Assembly (NCBI RefSeq): GCF_003268775.1
Contig: NZ_QLSU01000005.1
Coordinates: 1-64,000 of the forward strand
DNA: 64,000 bases
Origin: Paraburkholderia unamae
GTDB lineage: Bacteria; Pseudomonadota; Gammaproteobacteria; Burkholderiales; Burkholderiaceae
Direction: 5' to 3'
The notes beneath the pieces are model-generated. The model was not told the origin of the DNA. It saw only the letters and a list, made by a program, of their open reading frames with translations, and did no database searches. Made by a program: the position numbers and the translations under genes. This document shows positions 8,554 through 19,004 of the stretch, one piece after another. Within the stretch, counting starts at the first letter, position 1; every line of letters starts with the position of its first letter.

Positions 8554-9639
8554 TCACGCCGTTTCGATCTTGCTTGCGGACTTCGTGCGCAGCAACCCGG
8601 CCCGTGCGCCCTGAACATTCGGTGTACTTGTTGTTGTGCTTGATGTCGTGCCCGTGGCCGCGCCCTGCCCGCCCGCGTGCGCCGCGAGCGCGGCGATCTC
8701 GCTCCTCAGCGGGCATTCCTGCTGCAAGCTCTTGTCGGCGTCGAGCACTTCCACGAGGTAATCGACGAAGGCCCGCACGGCGGGAACCATGCCCTGGCGC
8801 GAGAGAAACACCGCATAAAGCTGCGGCACAGGCAGCGTCCAGCCCGGCATCACCGGCGAAAGCTTGCCCGAGCGGAGCGCGGCGCCGTACATCATCTCCG
8901 GCATGGCCGCGATGCCGAGGCCCGCGAGCGCTGCCTCGCGGATCGTCGTGAGGTCCGCGGTGATGAGGCGCGGCTCGTGCTCGTGCGCGTGGCGCGTGCC
9001 ATCGGGCGCGATCAGCTGGAACACATGGCGGCCGTCGCTCGTGGGCGTGTCGAGCGTTTCGAAGCGCGTGAGGTCGTCGGGCGTGAGCGGCGGCGCATTC
9101 TGCGCAAGCAGGCTCGGCGCGCCCACCAGCATCTGCTCGGTGCGCCACAGCGGGCGCACCACGATATTGGCGTTCTCCGGCGGCTCCGAGCGCACGCGCA
9201 GCGCGATGTCCACGGAATCTTCGAACAGGTCGATCACGCGGTTCGTCACGCGCATCACCACCCGCACTTCAGGGTAGCGATGCATGAATTCCGGAATGAT
9301 CTGCGAAAAGATCGTCTGCGACAGCGTGACGGGCACGCTCACGCGCACCGTGCCGCGCGGCGACGAACGCAGCGACTGTACGACGTTCACCGCCGCCTGC
9401 GCCTCGGCGAGCATCGCGCGGCAATGCTGGTAGAAGAGTTCGCCCGCCTCGGTGAGCGCGAGCTTGCGCGTGGAGCGCTGCAACAGGCGCACGCCGAGCG
9501 AGGCCTCGAGTTCGCTCACCCGCCGCGACAGACGTGACTTCGAGATGCCGAGCACACGTTCGGCGGCCGAGAATCCGCCATGCTCGATCACCTGCGAGAA
9601 GTACATCAGGTCGTTGAGGTTATGCGAATCGATTTTCAT
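8554..9639 (-). CDS. LysR-family transcriptional regulator
   Basis: 361 residues. Residues 1-65 are the winged helix-turn-helix (LNDLMYFSQVIEHGGFSAAERVLGISKSRLSRRVSELEASLGVRLLQRSTR); residues 90-295 are the inducer-binding domain. The domain start RGTVRVSVPVTLSQTIFSQIIPEFMHRYPEV and DSVDIALRVR are typical of the CrgA-like group of LysR regulators. The C-terminal 60 residues are a Ser/Thr/Gly-rich tail longer than usual. The start chosen is ATG at 9639; the frame stays open upstream without homology. It is divergent from the pirin gene, the usual arrangement for a LysR regulator and its target. Confidence 0.9.
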   Translation of the reverse strand: MKIDSHNLNDLMYFSQVIEHGGFSAAERVLGISKSRLSRRVSELEASLGVRLLQRSTRKLALTEAGELFYQHCRAMLAEAQAAVNVVQSLRSSPRGTVRVSVPVTLSQTIFSQIIPEFMHRYPEVRVVMRVTNRVIDLFEDSVDIALRVRSEPPENANIVVRPLWRTEQMLVGAPSLLAQNAPPLTPDDLTRFETLDTPTSDGRHVFQLIAPDGTRHAHEHEPRLITADLTTIREAALAGLGIAAMPEMMYGAALRSGKLSPVMPGWTLPVPQLYAVFLSRQGMVPAVRAFVDYLVEVLDADKSLQQECPLRSEIAALAAHAGGQGAATGTTSSTTTSTPNVQGARAGLLRTKSASKIETA

Positions 9640-9683
9640 GTCGTCGTTCCAGCGATGGGACAATCCATTGCGATGAGGCCGTA

Positions 9684-9718
9684 AAACAGCCCGAATTGGG
9701 TACCTATAATAGCTGTTT
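9684..9718. promoter_or_regulatory. Putative shared promoter/operator between the LysR gene and the pirin gene
   Basis: aaacag (9684) and ctgttt (9713) form a 6-bp dyad around a TATAAT (9705-9710), which would serve as the -10 box for the plus-strand pirin gene. LysR-type regulators usually bind such loose dyads. No clear -35 is seen. Confidence 0.35.
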
Positions 9719-9760
9719 GTTTCGCATATAACGCAATTCCCACAATTCGAGGTGATATCC

Positions 9761-10642
9761 ATGACCACGACCCGTACGATCGAACGCGTTTATCCCGCGG
9801 TTCGCACCACCGAGGGTGGCGGATTCATCGTTCATCGGCCGTTCCCCACCCGCACGCTGATGGACTTCGATCCGTTCCTGCTGCTCGACGAAATGGGCCC
9901 GACCGACTACGCGCCGGGCGAAGCCAAGGGCGCGCCCGACCACCCGCATCGCGGCTTCGAAACCGTCACGTACATGCTCGCGGGCCGCTTCGGCCACAAG
10001 GACTCGGCGGGCCATTCGGGCACGCTGCGCCCCGGCGACGTGCAGTGGATGACGGCGGGTGCGGGCGTGATCCACAGTGAAATGCCCGACCCCGAATTCA
10101 CGCGCACGGGCGGCCGCATGCACGGCCTGCAACTGTGGGTGAACCTGCCCGCGCGCGACAAGATGATCGCGCCGCGTTACCAGGAACTGCCCACGGAGCA
10201 GATTCCGGTGGGCCGCTCGACGGACGGCAAGGTCACGGTGAAGGTGATTGCGGGCGAGGCGCTGGGCGCGAAGGCCGCGATCGAAACGCGCACGCCCATC
10301 CTCTACCAGCACTTCACGATCGCGCCCGGCGCGAGCGTGCAGCAGCCGGTGCCGCCCGAGTATCGCGTGTTCGCCTACGGCCTTTCGGGCACGGGGCTGT
10401 ACGGTCCGCAAGCGCAGGCGGTCGAGGCGCAGCAGATGGTGACCTTCGCGCGCGACGGCGACACGGTCACGCTCGCCGCGCCCGCCGACGCGAGCGCGCC
10501 GCTCGAAGTCCTGCTGATCGGTGGCGTGCCGCTGAACGAGCCGGTCGTACGCTACGGCCCGTTCGTGATGAACACGGAGCCGGAGATCCGCCAGGCCGTG
10601 CTCGACTATCAGGCCGGTCGCATGGGGCGCATCGCGCACTAG
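9761..10642 (+). CDS. Pirin family protein
   Basis: 293 residues with the two-cupin pirin fold. Metal-binding histidines lie in DHPHRGFETVTYML (about residues 50-62) and GVIHSEMPD. The pirin N-terminal block (FDPFLLLDEMGP) and C-terminal block (PLNEPVVRYGPFVMN) are both present. Some bacterial pirins act as quercetin dioxygenases, others as redox-sensing regulators, so the activity is not assignable. ATG 9761 follows GAGGTGATAT. It is transcribed divergently from the LysR regulator, which probably controls it. Confidence 0.92.
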   Translation: MTTTRTIERVYPAVRTTEGGGFIVHRPFPTRTLMDFDPFLLLDEMGPTDYAPGEAKGAPDHPHRGFETVTYMLAGRFGHKDSAGHSGTLRPGDVQWMTAGAGVIHSEMPDPEFTRTGGRMHGLQLWVNLPARDKMIAPRYQELPTEQIPVGRSTDGKVTVKVIAGEALGAKAAIETRTPILYQHFTIAPGASVQQPVPPEYRVFAYGLSGTGLYGPQAQAVEAQQMVTFARDGDTVTLAAPADASAPLEVLLIGGVPLNEPVVRYGPFVMNTEPEIRQAVLDYQAGRMGRIAH

Positions 10643-10839
10643 ACGAGCACCGGGCGCGCGAAGCGCACGAGGCGCACGCCACGCGCACACCCAGGTGCAC
10701 GCCAGGCGCGCGCGGCCGCGGCCGTCGCGCCGCCTCATCACCACAGGCTTGCCCGCTTTCCGTCACAATAAGGTTTCCGGGGGCGCGCGCCGGTCGGCGC
10801 ACGCCCGTCCCCTTTAACCGTCCCTCCCGCGAGGAGCGC

Positions 10840-11238
10840 ATGGCCGAACCCGCAGTCACCGCACACATTGGCTCGACGAACTACCAGGTCCAGTTCGACG
10901 ACGGCACACACACCTGGATCGCCGACGAACCCGCCTCACTCGGCGGCGGCGATCGCGGACCGTCGCCCTTCTCGCTGCTGCTCTCGAGCCTCGGCGCCTG
11001 CACCTCCATCACGCTGAAGATGTACGCACAGCGCAAGGAGTGGCCGCTCGAAGGCGTACGCGTGAAGCTCTCGATGGAAACCGGCAACGAAGGCACGACG
11101 ATCGATCGCCAGATCGCGCTCGAAGGCGCGCTCACCGAAGAGCAGCGCGAGCGCCTGCTCCAGATCGCCAACGCCTGCCCGGTCCACAAGGTCCTCACCA
11201 ACACGATCACGATACGCTCGGGTCTCGTCGTCGCTTGA
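10840..11238 (+). CDS. OsmC-family peroxide-stress protein
   Basis: 132 residues of a complete OsmC/Ohr-like domain. The two conserved redox cysteines are in SSLGACTSITLKMYA and ANACPVHKVL. Members reduce organic hydroperoxides. It belongs to the general OsmC/YhfA branch rather than clearly to Ohr. ATG 10840 is preceded by GAGGAG. The next gene starts 38 bp downstream on the same strand. Confidence 0.9.
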   Translation: MAEPAVTAHIGSTNYQVQFDDGTHTWIADEPASLGGGDRGPSPFSLLLSSLGACTSITLKMYAQRKEWPLEGVRVKLSMETGNEGTTIDRQIALEGALTEEQRERLLQIANACPVHKVLTNTITIRSGLVVA

Positions 11239-11276
11239 GCGCCGGCACAAGGACATAGACACAGGAAGGCGCCGCC

Positions 11277-11762
11277 TTGAATTTCGAACACCTCATCCAG
11301 ATCAACGACCCGCTGAACCCGCTGGTGGTTGCCATGACGCGCGACCAGCTCTGGGAAGGACTCGTGCTGCGCGCCGAACAGCCGCAACTCTTCGTGATCG
11401 GTCTCGATAGCTGCACGATCCTCTCGCGCACCGACAGCACGCTGGAGCGCGAACTGCATTACGGCCACGCCACGGTGCGCGACCGCGTCACGCTCACGGC
11501 CAACGAGAGCGTGCGCTACGACATCCTGGCGACGGCCGACTACGTGGGCGGCTCGCTCACGATGACGATCGAGCAACCCGACGCGCTACAGCTCTTTCTG
11601 CGCTTCGAGTACCGCACGACGCTGCCGACCGCCGACACCGAGGACGACCGGCAAACCTCCGAGATCGTGAAGTCGGCGTATCGCGAGTCGGACATCGACA
11701 CCGTGCGTCTGATCCGTCAGTTCGTGCAAGGCAACGGCGACCTGCCGAACGCCGTGCATTGA
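11277..11762 (+). CDS. SRPBCC-fold protein, AtaL-like (DUF1857 type)
   Basis: 161 residues, starting MNFEHLIQINDPLNPLVVAMTRDQLWEGLVLRAEQP and continuing with SLTMTIEQPDALQLFLRFEYRTTLP. This fits the SRPBCC (START-like) AtaL/DUF1857 group, small cytoplasmic proteins with a ligand-binding cavity and no known substrate. The start is a TTG at 11277, decided by the ACAGGAAGG ribosome site 8 bases upstream. It probably shares a transcript with the OsmC gene. No catalytic residues can be named. Confidence 0.75.
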   Translation: MNFEHLIQINDPLNPLVVAMTRDQLWEGLVLRAEQPQLFVIGLDSCTILSRTDSTLERELHYGHATVRDRVTLTANESVRYDILATADYVGGSLTMTIEQPDALQLFLRFEYRTTLPTADTEDDRQTSEIVKSAYRESDIDTVRLIRQFVQGNGDLPNAVH

Positions 11763-11865
11763 CCGACGCCATGCAGCGGCCCTCGCGCTCGCGGGGCGCC
11801 GCTGTGCCTGTCCGCCCCCCCTCTGGCTATCGCTAGTAAATTTCGATAAATTTCGGACAGTTGAA

Positions 11866-11884
11866 AATAGGAACGATTATCATT
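11866..11884. promoter_or_regulatory. Fur-box-like operator upstream of hemP
   Basis: aataggaacgattatcatt matches the 19-bp Fur consensus at 14 of 18 fixed positions and lies 40 bp before the hemP ATG. Confidence 0.65.
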
Positions 11885-11924
11885 TAGAATAACTCCATCG
11901 AATCGAGACAAAGACGTCACGTTC

Positions 11925-12197
11925 ATGACCGACTTCAACCGCTCCACCACTCTTAGCGTCCGCCGCACCGGCGGCTCGGCATTGACCAGCGCACGGCCGA
12001 AACCCGCAGCGACACATGCGCAGCCGCAATCGCAGCCGCGCAAGAGCGCGGATACGGCAAGCGGCGCGGCGGGCGGCGAGCGAACGCTGGAAAGCGCGGC
12101 GCTGCTTCAGGGCCGCAGCCATGTGAGCATCAAGCACAACGGCGAGACGTATCAGTTGCGGGCCACGCGGCTCGGCAAGCTGATCCTGACGAAGTAA
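11925..12197 (+). CDS. hemP: Hemin uptake protein HemP
   Basis: 90 residues. The last 35 (ESAALLQGRSHVSIKHNGETYQLRATRLGKLILTK) are the HemP domain with its GRSHVSIKHNGETYQLR core; the N-terminal half is a low-complexity Arg/Pro/Gln tail. HemP proteins are found next to heme-uptake genes and in Burkholderia act as small regulators of them. Here it stands alone, with only a Fur-like box upstream and no heme receptor in the window. ATG 11925 is used. Confidence 0.88.
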   Translation: MTDFNRSTTLSVRRTGGSALTSARPKPAATHAQPQSQPRKSADTASGAAGGERTLESAALLQGRSHVSIKHNGETYQLRATRLGKLILTK

Positions 12198-12497
12198 GTC
12201 TCAGGCAGGACAGAAGCAGGATTCGAACAGGTTTTAACCGGGTATTGTGGGGACCGCCTCCACCGAGAGGCGTTGGGCATTAGCCAGCAACGACGGCTTG
12301 CACGCGAGATCTAGACCCCTTCGTGCAGACATCCTTCAAGCTTTAAGCCAGCCGTCGCAGCAAGCCACGCCATTTTTTTGTTCTCATACCTGATCGGGGC
12401 GGCGCGCGAAGCGTGAGCCGCCCGAGGCAAAAGCCGCGGCATCTGTCCGCGGCTTTTGTTTTTTGCGCCACCGCCAGGCGTGGCGTAGCGGCCGCGC
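12198..12497. other. Intergenic region after hemP
   Basis: 300 bases with no supportable gene. It contains the hairpin at 12429-12461 and several GC-rich short dyads, such as ccgcctccaccgagaggcg near 12255. Confidence 0.4.
12429..12461. terminator. Hairpin terminator between hemP and the GlcG/HbpS gene
   Basis: Perfect 11-bp stem aaaagccgcgg / ccgcggctttt with a 7-nt loop and T-rich DNA after it; A-runs on the other side make it usable from both strands. It lies 41 bp beyond the stop of the minus-strand gene. Confidence 0.8.
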
Positions 12498-12905
12498 TTA
12501 CCCCGCCCCGAGCACCGCGATGCCCTCGCGCGCAACGGCCGCATCCTGATCGGACTTCACGCCCGATACCCCGATCGCGCCGATCACGTCGCCGTCCACG
12601 ATCACGGGCACGCCGCCTTCGAGCATGCCGGTGAGAGGCGCGCTGAGAAACGCCGTGCGGCCCTGCTTGATGACGTCTTCGTAGACCTTGCTTTCGCGGC
12701 GGCCGAGCGCCGCGGTGCGCGCCTTCGCCATGGCGATCTCGGCGGTGATGGGCGCGGCGCCGTCGAGCCGGCGCAGATAGAGCAGATGCCCGCCCTCGTC
12801 GACGATGGCGATCGTCACGCTCCACTGGTTGGCGCGTGCGTGCGCCACGGCCGCATCGGCCATCTTCACGACGTCTTCGTCAGTCAGAACTGCGCGGGTT
12901 CGCAT
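12498..12905 (-). CDS. GlcG/HbpS-family heme-binding protein
   Basis: 135 residues of a single GlcG/HbpS domain (DUF336), with the typical WSVTIAIVDEGGHLLYLRRLDGA, SAPLTGMLEGGVPVIVDGDVIGAIGVSG and the closing DQDAAVAREGI. Family members bind heme or act beside glycolate and alcohol oxidation genes. No signal peptide is visible, so it is probably cytoplasmic. The ATG at 12905 was chosen, with GGAGAAAC upstream; a longer frame to 12974 lacks homology. It lies next to the ftr iron-uptake operon on the same strand, 121 bp after ftrD, and could be co-transcribed. Confidence 0.85.
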   Translation of the reverse strand: MRTRAVLTDEDVVKMADAAVAHARANQWSVTIAIVDEGGHLLYLRRLDGAAPITAEIAMAKARTAALGRRESKVYEDVIKQGRTAFLSAPLTGMLEGGVPVIVDGDVIGAIGVSGVKSDQDAAVAREGIAVLGAG

Positions 12906-13026
12906 AACGGTTTCTCCTTGTACGGGCGGGCCGCGCCGGGACCAGCCCGGCGCCAAAGCCACATGACGATGCAAGGAGAGTAGCGCAGAACGCGCCGGAA
13001 GACGGTGCGGAAAATGCGCCCGAAAC

Positions 13027-14454
13027 TCAGCGCGTCCAGCCCCAGAACATCAGCCACCATGCGCTGTCCACCACGGCGAGCGCCACGGCGAAGCCCGCGA
13101 GCGCGAGCGCGCGCTGCCACAGGCGCGTGCTGTAGCGCCCCGTCACGCGCCAGGCGAGCCACGCGCTCCAGGCGTTGGTGATGACGAGGATCGCAATGCG
13201 CACCTCCGTCGCCCAGTCGAGCGGCACGTGCTCGGCGCGCAACAGCGAGAGCGTCGTGGCCGACAGGCCGAGGAACACGCCCGCGCCCGCGAGCGGAATC
13301 AGCGACTGCGCGAAGTGATGCAGGCGGCGCATCTGGAAACGTCCGAACACGGCGGTCGAGGCGGCGAGAATCGCGAAGAGCGCCGTGCCGTACACGAGCC
13401 CCGTCGCGACGATATAGCCGACGATCATCGTGCCGTCGAGCCACGAGAACACGTCGTTCTGCTCGGGATAATGCGTGAGCAGGAACCACGGCGCGTTGGT
13501 GTCGAGCGGCCAGGTGATGTCGCGGTCGATGAGCCAGCCCGCGAGCCACTGCTTGATGCCGATGAACCACGGCGAGCCGGTCCAGTGGAACGCGCCGATC
13601 GCCACGCCCAGCAGGCCGTAGAGAATCAGTGCGGTGTCCCAGGCGCTCGCCTGGCTGTCGCCGAGCTCGACCACCTCTTCCGAGGGCGAGCGCCACGACA
13701 GCGAGATGGCGTCGCGGTGCCCGCTGCAACGGCCGCACATGTGGCACTGCGCGGCGCCCTTCATGTTGCGCAGCGGCACGAGCGGAGCGCAGTTCACGGG
13801 AATCACGCGGTGGCCGCCGTGTTCGCCGTGCTGATAGGAATTGCGCCAGGCGTCTTCGTCGACCTTGTAGCGAAACGGCGCGAGACGCGCCAGAAGCGCA
13901 AAAACCCCGTTCACGGGGCAGAGATACTTGCACCAGACGCGCTTCTCGCGCCCGTACAGAAAGCCGATGACCATCGCGCCGAGGGTCGAGCCGCCCAGCA
14001 CCAGCAGCACCGCCTTGGGGTACTGGTAGACGCTCACCATCTGTCCGTAGATCGTGGTGAGCCCGAAGGCCACGAAGGGCCAGCCGCCCCAGCGCATCCA
14101 GCGCGGAATCGCCCAGCCGCGCCCGAACTTGCTCGCGAACTCGGTGAGCGCGCCTTCCGGGCACAACACGCCGCACCACACGCGCCCGAGCATCACCATC
14201 GAAAGCAGCACGAACGGCCACCAGATGCCCCAGAACACGAACTGCGCGGCAAGCGTGAGGTTGTTCCACAGGTGCGCCGTGTCGCCGGGCAGCGGCATGA
14301 CCGCCGGCACGAGAATCAGGAAGGCATAAACGGCGACCACGACCCACTGCACGGCGCGGATCGCCGCGCCGTGACGTTGCATCCATTGGCCCGCCTGGGC
14401 GAGCTTGCCAGGGCGCCCCGCTGCCTGCATCGGGCGCTGGGATGCACAACTCAT
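13027..14454 (-). CDS. ftrD: FtrD-like membrane ferredoxin of the ferrous-iron uptake system
   Basis: 475 residues with several membrane helices and polyferredoxin cysteines: GRVWCGVLCPEGA, VWCKYLCPVNG (C-x3-CP motifs) and AAQCHMCGRCSGHR. This is the NapH/NosR-like 4Fe-4S membrane protein found as FtrD in FtrABCD systems of Bordetella, Brucella and Burkholderia, where it is thought to move electrons that complete iron oxidation and uptake. Its start ATG overlaps the ftrC stop by 4 bp, which shows translational coupling. It is the last gene of the ftrA-B-C-D operon on the minus strand. Confidence 0.85.
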   Translation of the reverse strand: MSCASQRPMQAAGRPGKLAQAGQWMQRHGAAIRAVQWVVVAVYAFLILVPAVMPLPGDTAHLWNNLTLAAQFVFWGIWWPFVLLSMVMLGRVWCGVLCPEGALTEFASKFGRGWAIPRWMRWGGWPFVAFGLTTIYGQMVSVYQYPKAVLLVLGGSTLGAMVIGFLYGREKRVWCKYLCPVNGVFALLARLAPFRYKVDEDAWRNSYQHGEHGGHRVIPVNCAPLVPLRNMKGAAQCHMCGRCSGHRDAISLSWRSPSEEVVELGDSQASAWDTALILYGLLGVAIGAFHWTGSPWFIGIKQWLAGWLIDRDITWPLDTNAPWFLLTHYPEQNDVFSWLDGTMIVGYIVATGLVYGTALFAILAASTAVFGRFQMRRLHHFAQSLIPLAGAGVFLGLSATTLSLLRAEHVPLDWATEVRIAILVITNAWSAWLAWRVTGRYSTRLWQRALALAGFAVALAVVDSAWWLMFWGWTR

Positions 14455-15296
14455 GCTGCCGTCCTCTTCCCGACTGCGGTCGCGCGGCCGGTGGCGCGCC
14501 GCACGAGGAACCACACCACGAGCCAGTACGCCGCGTAGGCGATCAGGTTCATGAGGGCCGGATGCGCGCGATAGCCCGTAAGCGTCGCGACGAGCGAGCC
14601 GAAGGTGCTCGAGTCGTCGAGGATCGCCGAGGAATTCCACACCTGGTCGATGATCGTCGGCAGGAATTCCTTGTCGATCAGCTTGTCCACGCCGGTCTGG
14701 AACAGGCCCGCACCGAGGAACAGCAGCATGATCTCGGTGACGCGGAAGAAGTGCCGCCACGAGAAGTACTTGCCGCCCAGTTGCAGGATGTAGAAGGTGA
14801 GGAACGCCAGCCCGAGGCCGATCAGCACGGCGAAATACTGGCTCGCGTCCACGTGGCCCGACTGGCCGAAGCCGAGGCCGTAGAGGAAGATCACCGTTTC
14901 GCTGCCTTCGCGCGCGATGGCAAGCGCGACGAGCACGAGCACGCCCCACCAGTTCGAATCGCGCGTGCTCGCTTCGAGCGACTGCTCCATCTCGCGCTTG
15001 AGCGTGCGCGCGTGCTGCTTCATCCACAGCACCATCTGCACGATCAGCACGCACGCCACCAGCACCATGCCGGTCTGGAAGTAGTCCTGCGCGTCGCCCG
15101 AGAGCACCTCGGTGAAGCCGACCAGCGCCGCGCCGAGGCCGATAGCGGCAAGAATGCCGAGCGCCACGCCGCCCCACAGGTACGGCAAGCCGCGCCGCGC
15201 GTCCGCGTCGCCGTTCTTCAGCCACGCATAGAGAATCCCCACGACGAGCAGCGCCTCAACGCTCTCCCGCCATACGATGAACATCACCTGACCCAT
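14451..15296 (-). CDS. ftrC: FTR1-family high-affinity iron permease
   Basis: 281 residues with seven predicted helices and both REXXE-type iron motifs of the FTR1/OFeT family: RESVEALLVVG near the N-terminus and REGSETVIF about residue 138. Permeases of this type import iron across the inner membrane after oxidation of Fe(II). It is located between ftrB (75 bp away) and ftrD (4-bp overlap). Confidence 0.92.
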   Translation of the reverse strand: MGQVMFIVWRESVEALLVVGILYAWLKNGDADARRGLPYLWGGVALGILAAIGLGAALVGFTEVLSGDAQDYFQTGMVLVACVLIVQMVLWMKQHARTLKREMEQSLEASTRDSNWWGVLVLVALAIAREGSETVIFLYGLGFGQSGHVDASQYFAVLIGLGLAFLTFYILQLGGKYFSWRHFFRVTEIMLLFLGAGLFQTGVDKLIDKEFLPTIIDQVWNSSAILDDSSTFGSLVATLTGYRAHPALMNLIAYAAYWLVVWFLVRRATGRATAVGKRTAA

Positions 15297-15371
15297 TCAA
15301 CACCTCCTGCTGCCGGCCCTACGCGCCGGCGGCCTTACTACTTCGCGACAATTGCCTTCACCCGGCAGCGC

Positions 15372-15725
15372 TCACTTGGCGACGATCACGCCCTGCGCCT
15401 GCTGGTGGAAATCGTCGAAGAACTTGTACTCGCCCGGATCGAGCGGCGCGATCACCACGAACGAGTCCGCGCCCGGCGCCAGCACCTTTTCCTTGCGCAA
15501 CTGGACGCTCTCGAACTCGGCCGCGCCCTTGCCCGTATTGCGCACCTCGATCTTGATGCGCTTGCCCGCCGGCACCTCGATGCGCGCGGGATTGAGCTTG
15601 CCGTCGTTCATTTCGAGCTTGAACGTCGGCAGATCCTCGGCGTGCGCGAGCGTGGCCACGCCAGCAAGCGACACCGCAAAAGACGCGCTGAGCGCGAGCG
15701 CCGCAAACTTCCGGATTCCAGTCAT
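15372..15725 (-). CDS. ftrB: FtrB-like periplasmic cupredoxin
   Basis: 117 residues. A signal peptide (MTGIRKFAALALSASFAVSLA...AHA) is followed by a small cupredoxin-type beta domain with FKLEMNDGKLNPARIEVPAGKRIKIEVRNTGKGAAEFES and PGEYKFFDDFH. No cysteine is present, so it cannot be a classical type 1 blue copper protein. In FtrABCD systems FtrB is proposed to oxidise Fe(II) delivered by FtrA. ATG 15725 gives the best signal peptide; upstream in-frame ATGs have none. Confidence 0.85.
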   Translation of the reverse strand: MTGIRKFAALALSASFAVSLAGVATLAHAEDLPTFKLEMNDGKLNPARIEVPAGKRIKIEVRNTGKGAAEFESVQLRKEKVLAPGADSFVVIAPLDPGEYKFFDDFHQQAQGVIVAK

Positions 15726-15839
15726 TGGTCTTACCTGCTCCTTGCTGCATTTCATGCAGTGGCGCCGCACGAGGCGAGCGCCGCTGCCATTTGCGCTATC
15801 CGCTTCGCGGCCCGCTCATTGGGCCGCTAATTTTTCCGC

Positions 15840-16388
15840 TTAATAGCCGCCCTTCTTGCCGATACCGGCAAACGGGAAGTCGTATTCGAGCGTGATCGGC
15901 TTGAACCACGGGCCCACGCCCGTTTCCTTGTCGACGTGACGGCCGAACGCCATGTGGCCGGTCTGCATCGGCGCTTCCACGATCAGCTTGAGGTGATACT
16001 TGCCGGGGCCCGCCAGCTTGACGTTGTCGCCATAGTGCGGGCCGTCGTTCGCGACCATCGGCATCAGGTCGCCCTTTTGCACGTAGCTCGAACCCGGCTT
16101 GGTCAGTTCGTAATGCACTTGCAGATACGGCATCCAGTCGCCTTCCGCGAAGCCCGTCGGGTTGTTCTTCACCGCGTGGATGTCCGACTCCAGGTGGATA
16201 TCGGAATCCGACGCCTTGCGCATCATGCCTTCCGGCTCCATCGTGATCGGCTGCAAATAGACTGCGCCGATTTCCATACCGCCCTGGATTTGCTGCTTGC
16301 CGATCGGGTATTCAGCCGCATGGGCCGCAAACGCCGCCGTGGCGGCCGCGATGACGGCGGTACCGCGCAAGAGAGAGTGGATCCGCAT
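15840..16388 (-). CDS. ftrA: FtrA-like periplasmic iron-binding protein (P19/Tp34 family)
   Basis: 182 residues. The signal peptide (MRIHSLLRGTAVIAAATAAFAAHAA) is followed by the P19/Tp34 immunoglobulin-like domain, with GAVYLQPITMEPEG, ESDIHAVKNNPTGFAEGDWMPYLQVHYEL and MQTGHMAFGRHVDKETGVGPW. Candidate metal ligands are the conserved Glu, Met and His of these blocks. It is the first gene of the ftr operon, with a Fur-like box 70-88 bp upstream, so it is probably induced by iron limitation. Confidence 0.9.
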   Translation of the reverse strand: MRIHSLLRGTAVIAAATAAFAAHAAEYPIGKQQIQGGMEIGAVYLQPITMEPEGMMRKASDSDIHLESDIHAVKNNPTGFAEGDWMPYLQVHYELTKPGSSYVQKGDLMPMVANDGPHYGDNVKLAGPGKYHLKLIVEAPMQTGHMAFGRHVDKETGVGPWFKPITLEYDFPFAGIGKKGGY

Positions 16389-16457
16389 CGAAACTCCTGG
16401 TTTTTATATATGAGGATTACATCCAACTGAGCCGGTCCGCATGCAGCTAAAAACGTT

Positions 16458-16476
16458 AATGCGAACAATTCTCAAT
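16458..16476. promoter_or_regulatory. Fur-box-like operator upstream of ftrA
   Basis: aatgcgaacaattctcaat matches 15 of 18 fixed positions of the 19-bp Fur consensus and lies in the promoter region of the minus-strand ftr operon. Confidence 0.72.
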
Positions 16477-16662
16477 AATAGCGAAGTTTAACACCGATGC
16501 AGATGAGGGACAAATTCGGCGGCGCGAAAAACCTTAATGCAACAGGGTTTTAGCAGCGGTTTGTTAACACAGCCTTACGGTGTTTTGGCAGGCCGGTTTC
16601 AGCGCCTTCGACACCCGAAAGGCGATCGAAGGCAAGGAGGCAGCGCAACGAGCGGTAATCGC

Positions 16663-18744
<2,082 letters not shown>

Positions 18745-19004
18745 GGGTGACATCCTGTGCGCGGAGCAAACAACTATTCTATCGCCTCGCCTGATTTTGC
18801 CGGTCGGCATGCCAGAGCGGGCCTGGAGCGGGCTTCGGGCCCGCTACGGAGCTAGATGGGGCGCCTCAGGCGGCGCTGCAAGGGCCGGGCGGCGCAACGG
18901 ATGCCAAATCGGCGGAAATCCGGCTTGAGGATTCGCTACAATAACGCGTTCTGTGGCCGGCACGTGTGGCCCAACCGATCTCCCTTCACTTTTGCCGAAC
19001 GATC

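Noticed and set aside
18745..18810. Possible LexA box upstream of uvrB
   Set aside because: An ACAG occurs but no CTGT at the N8 spacing on either strand.
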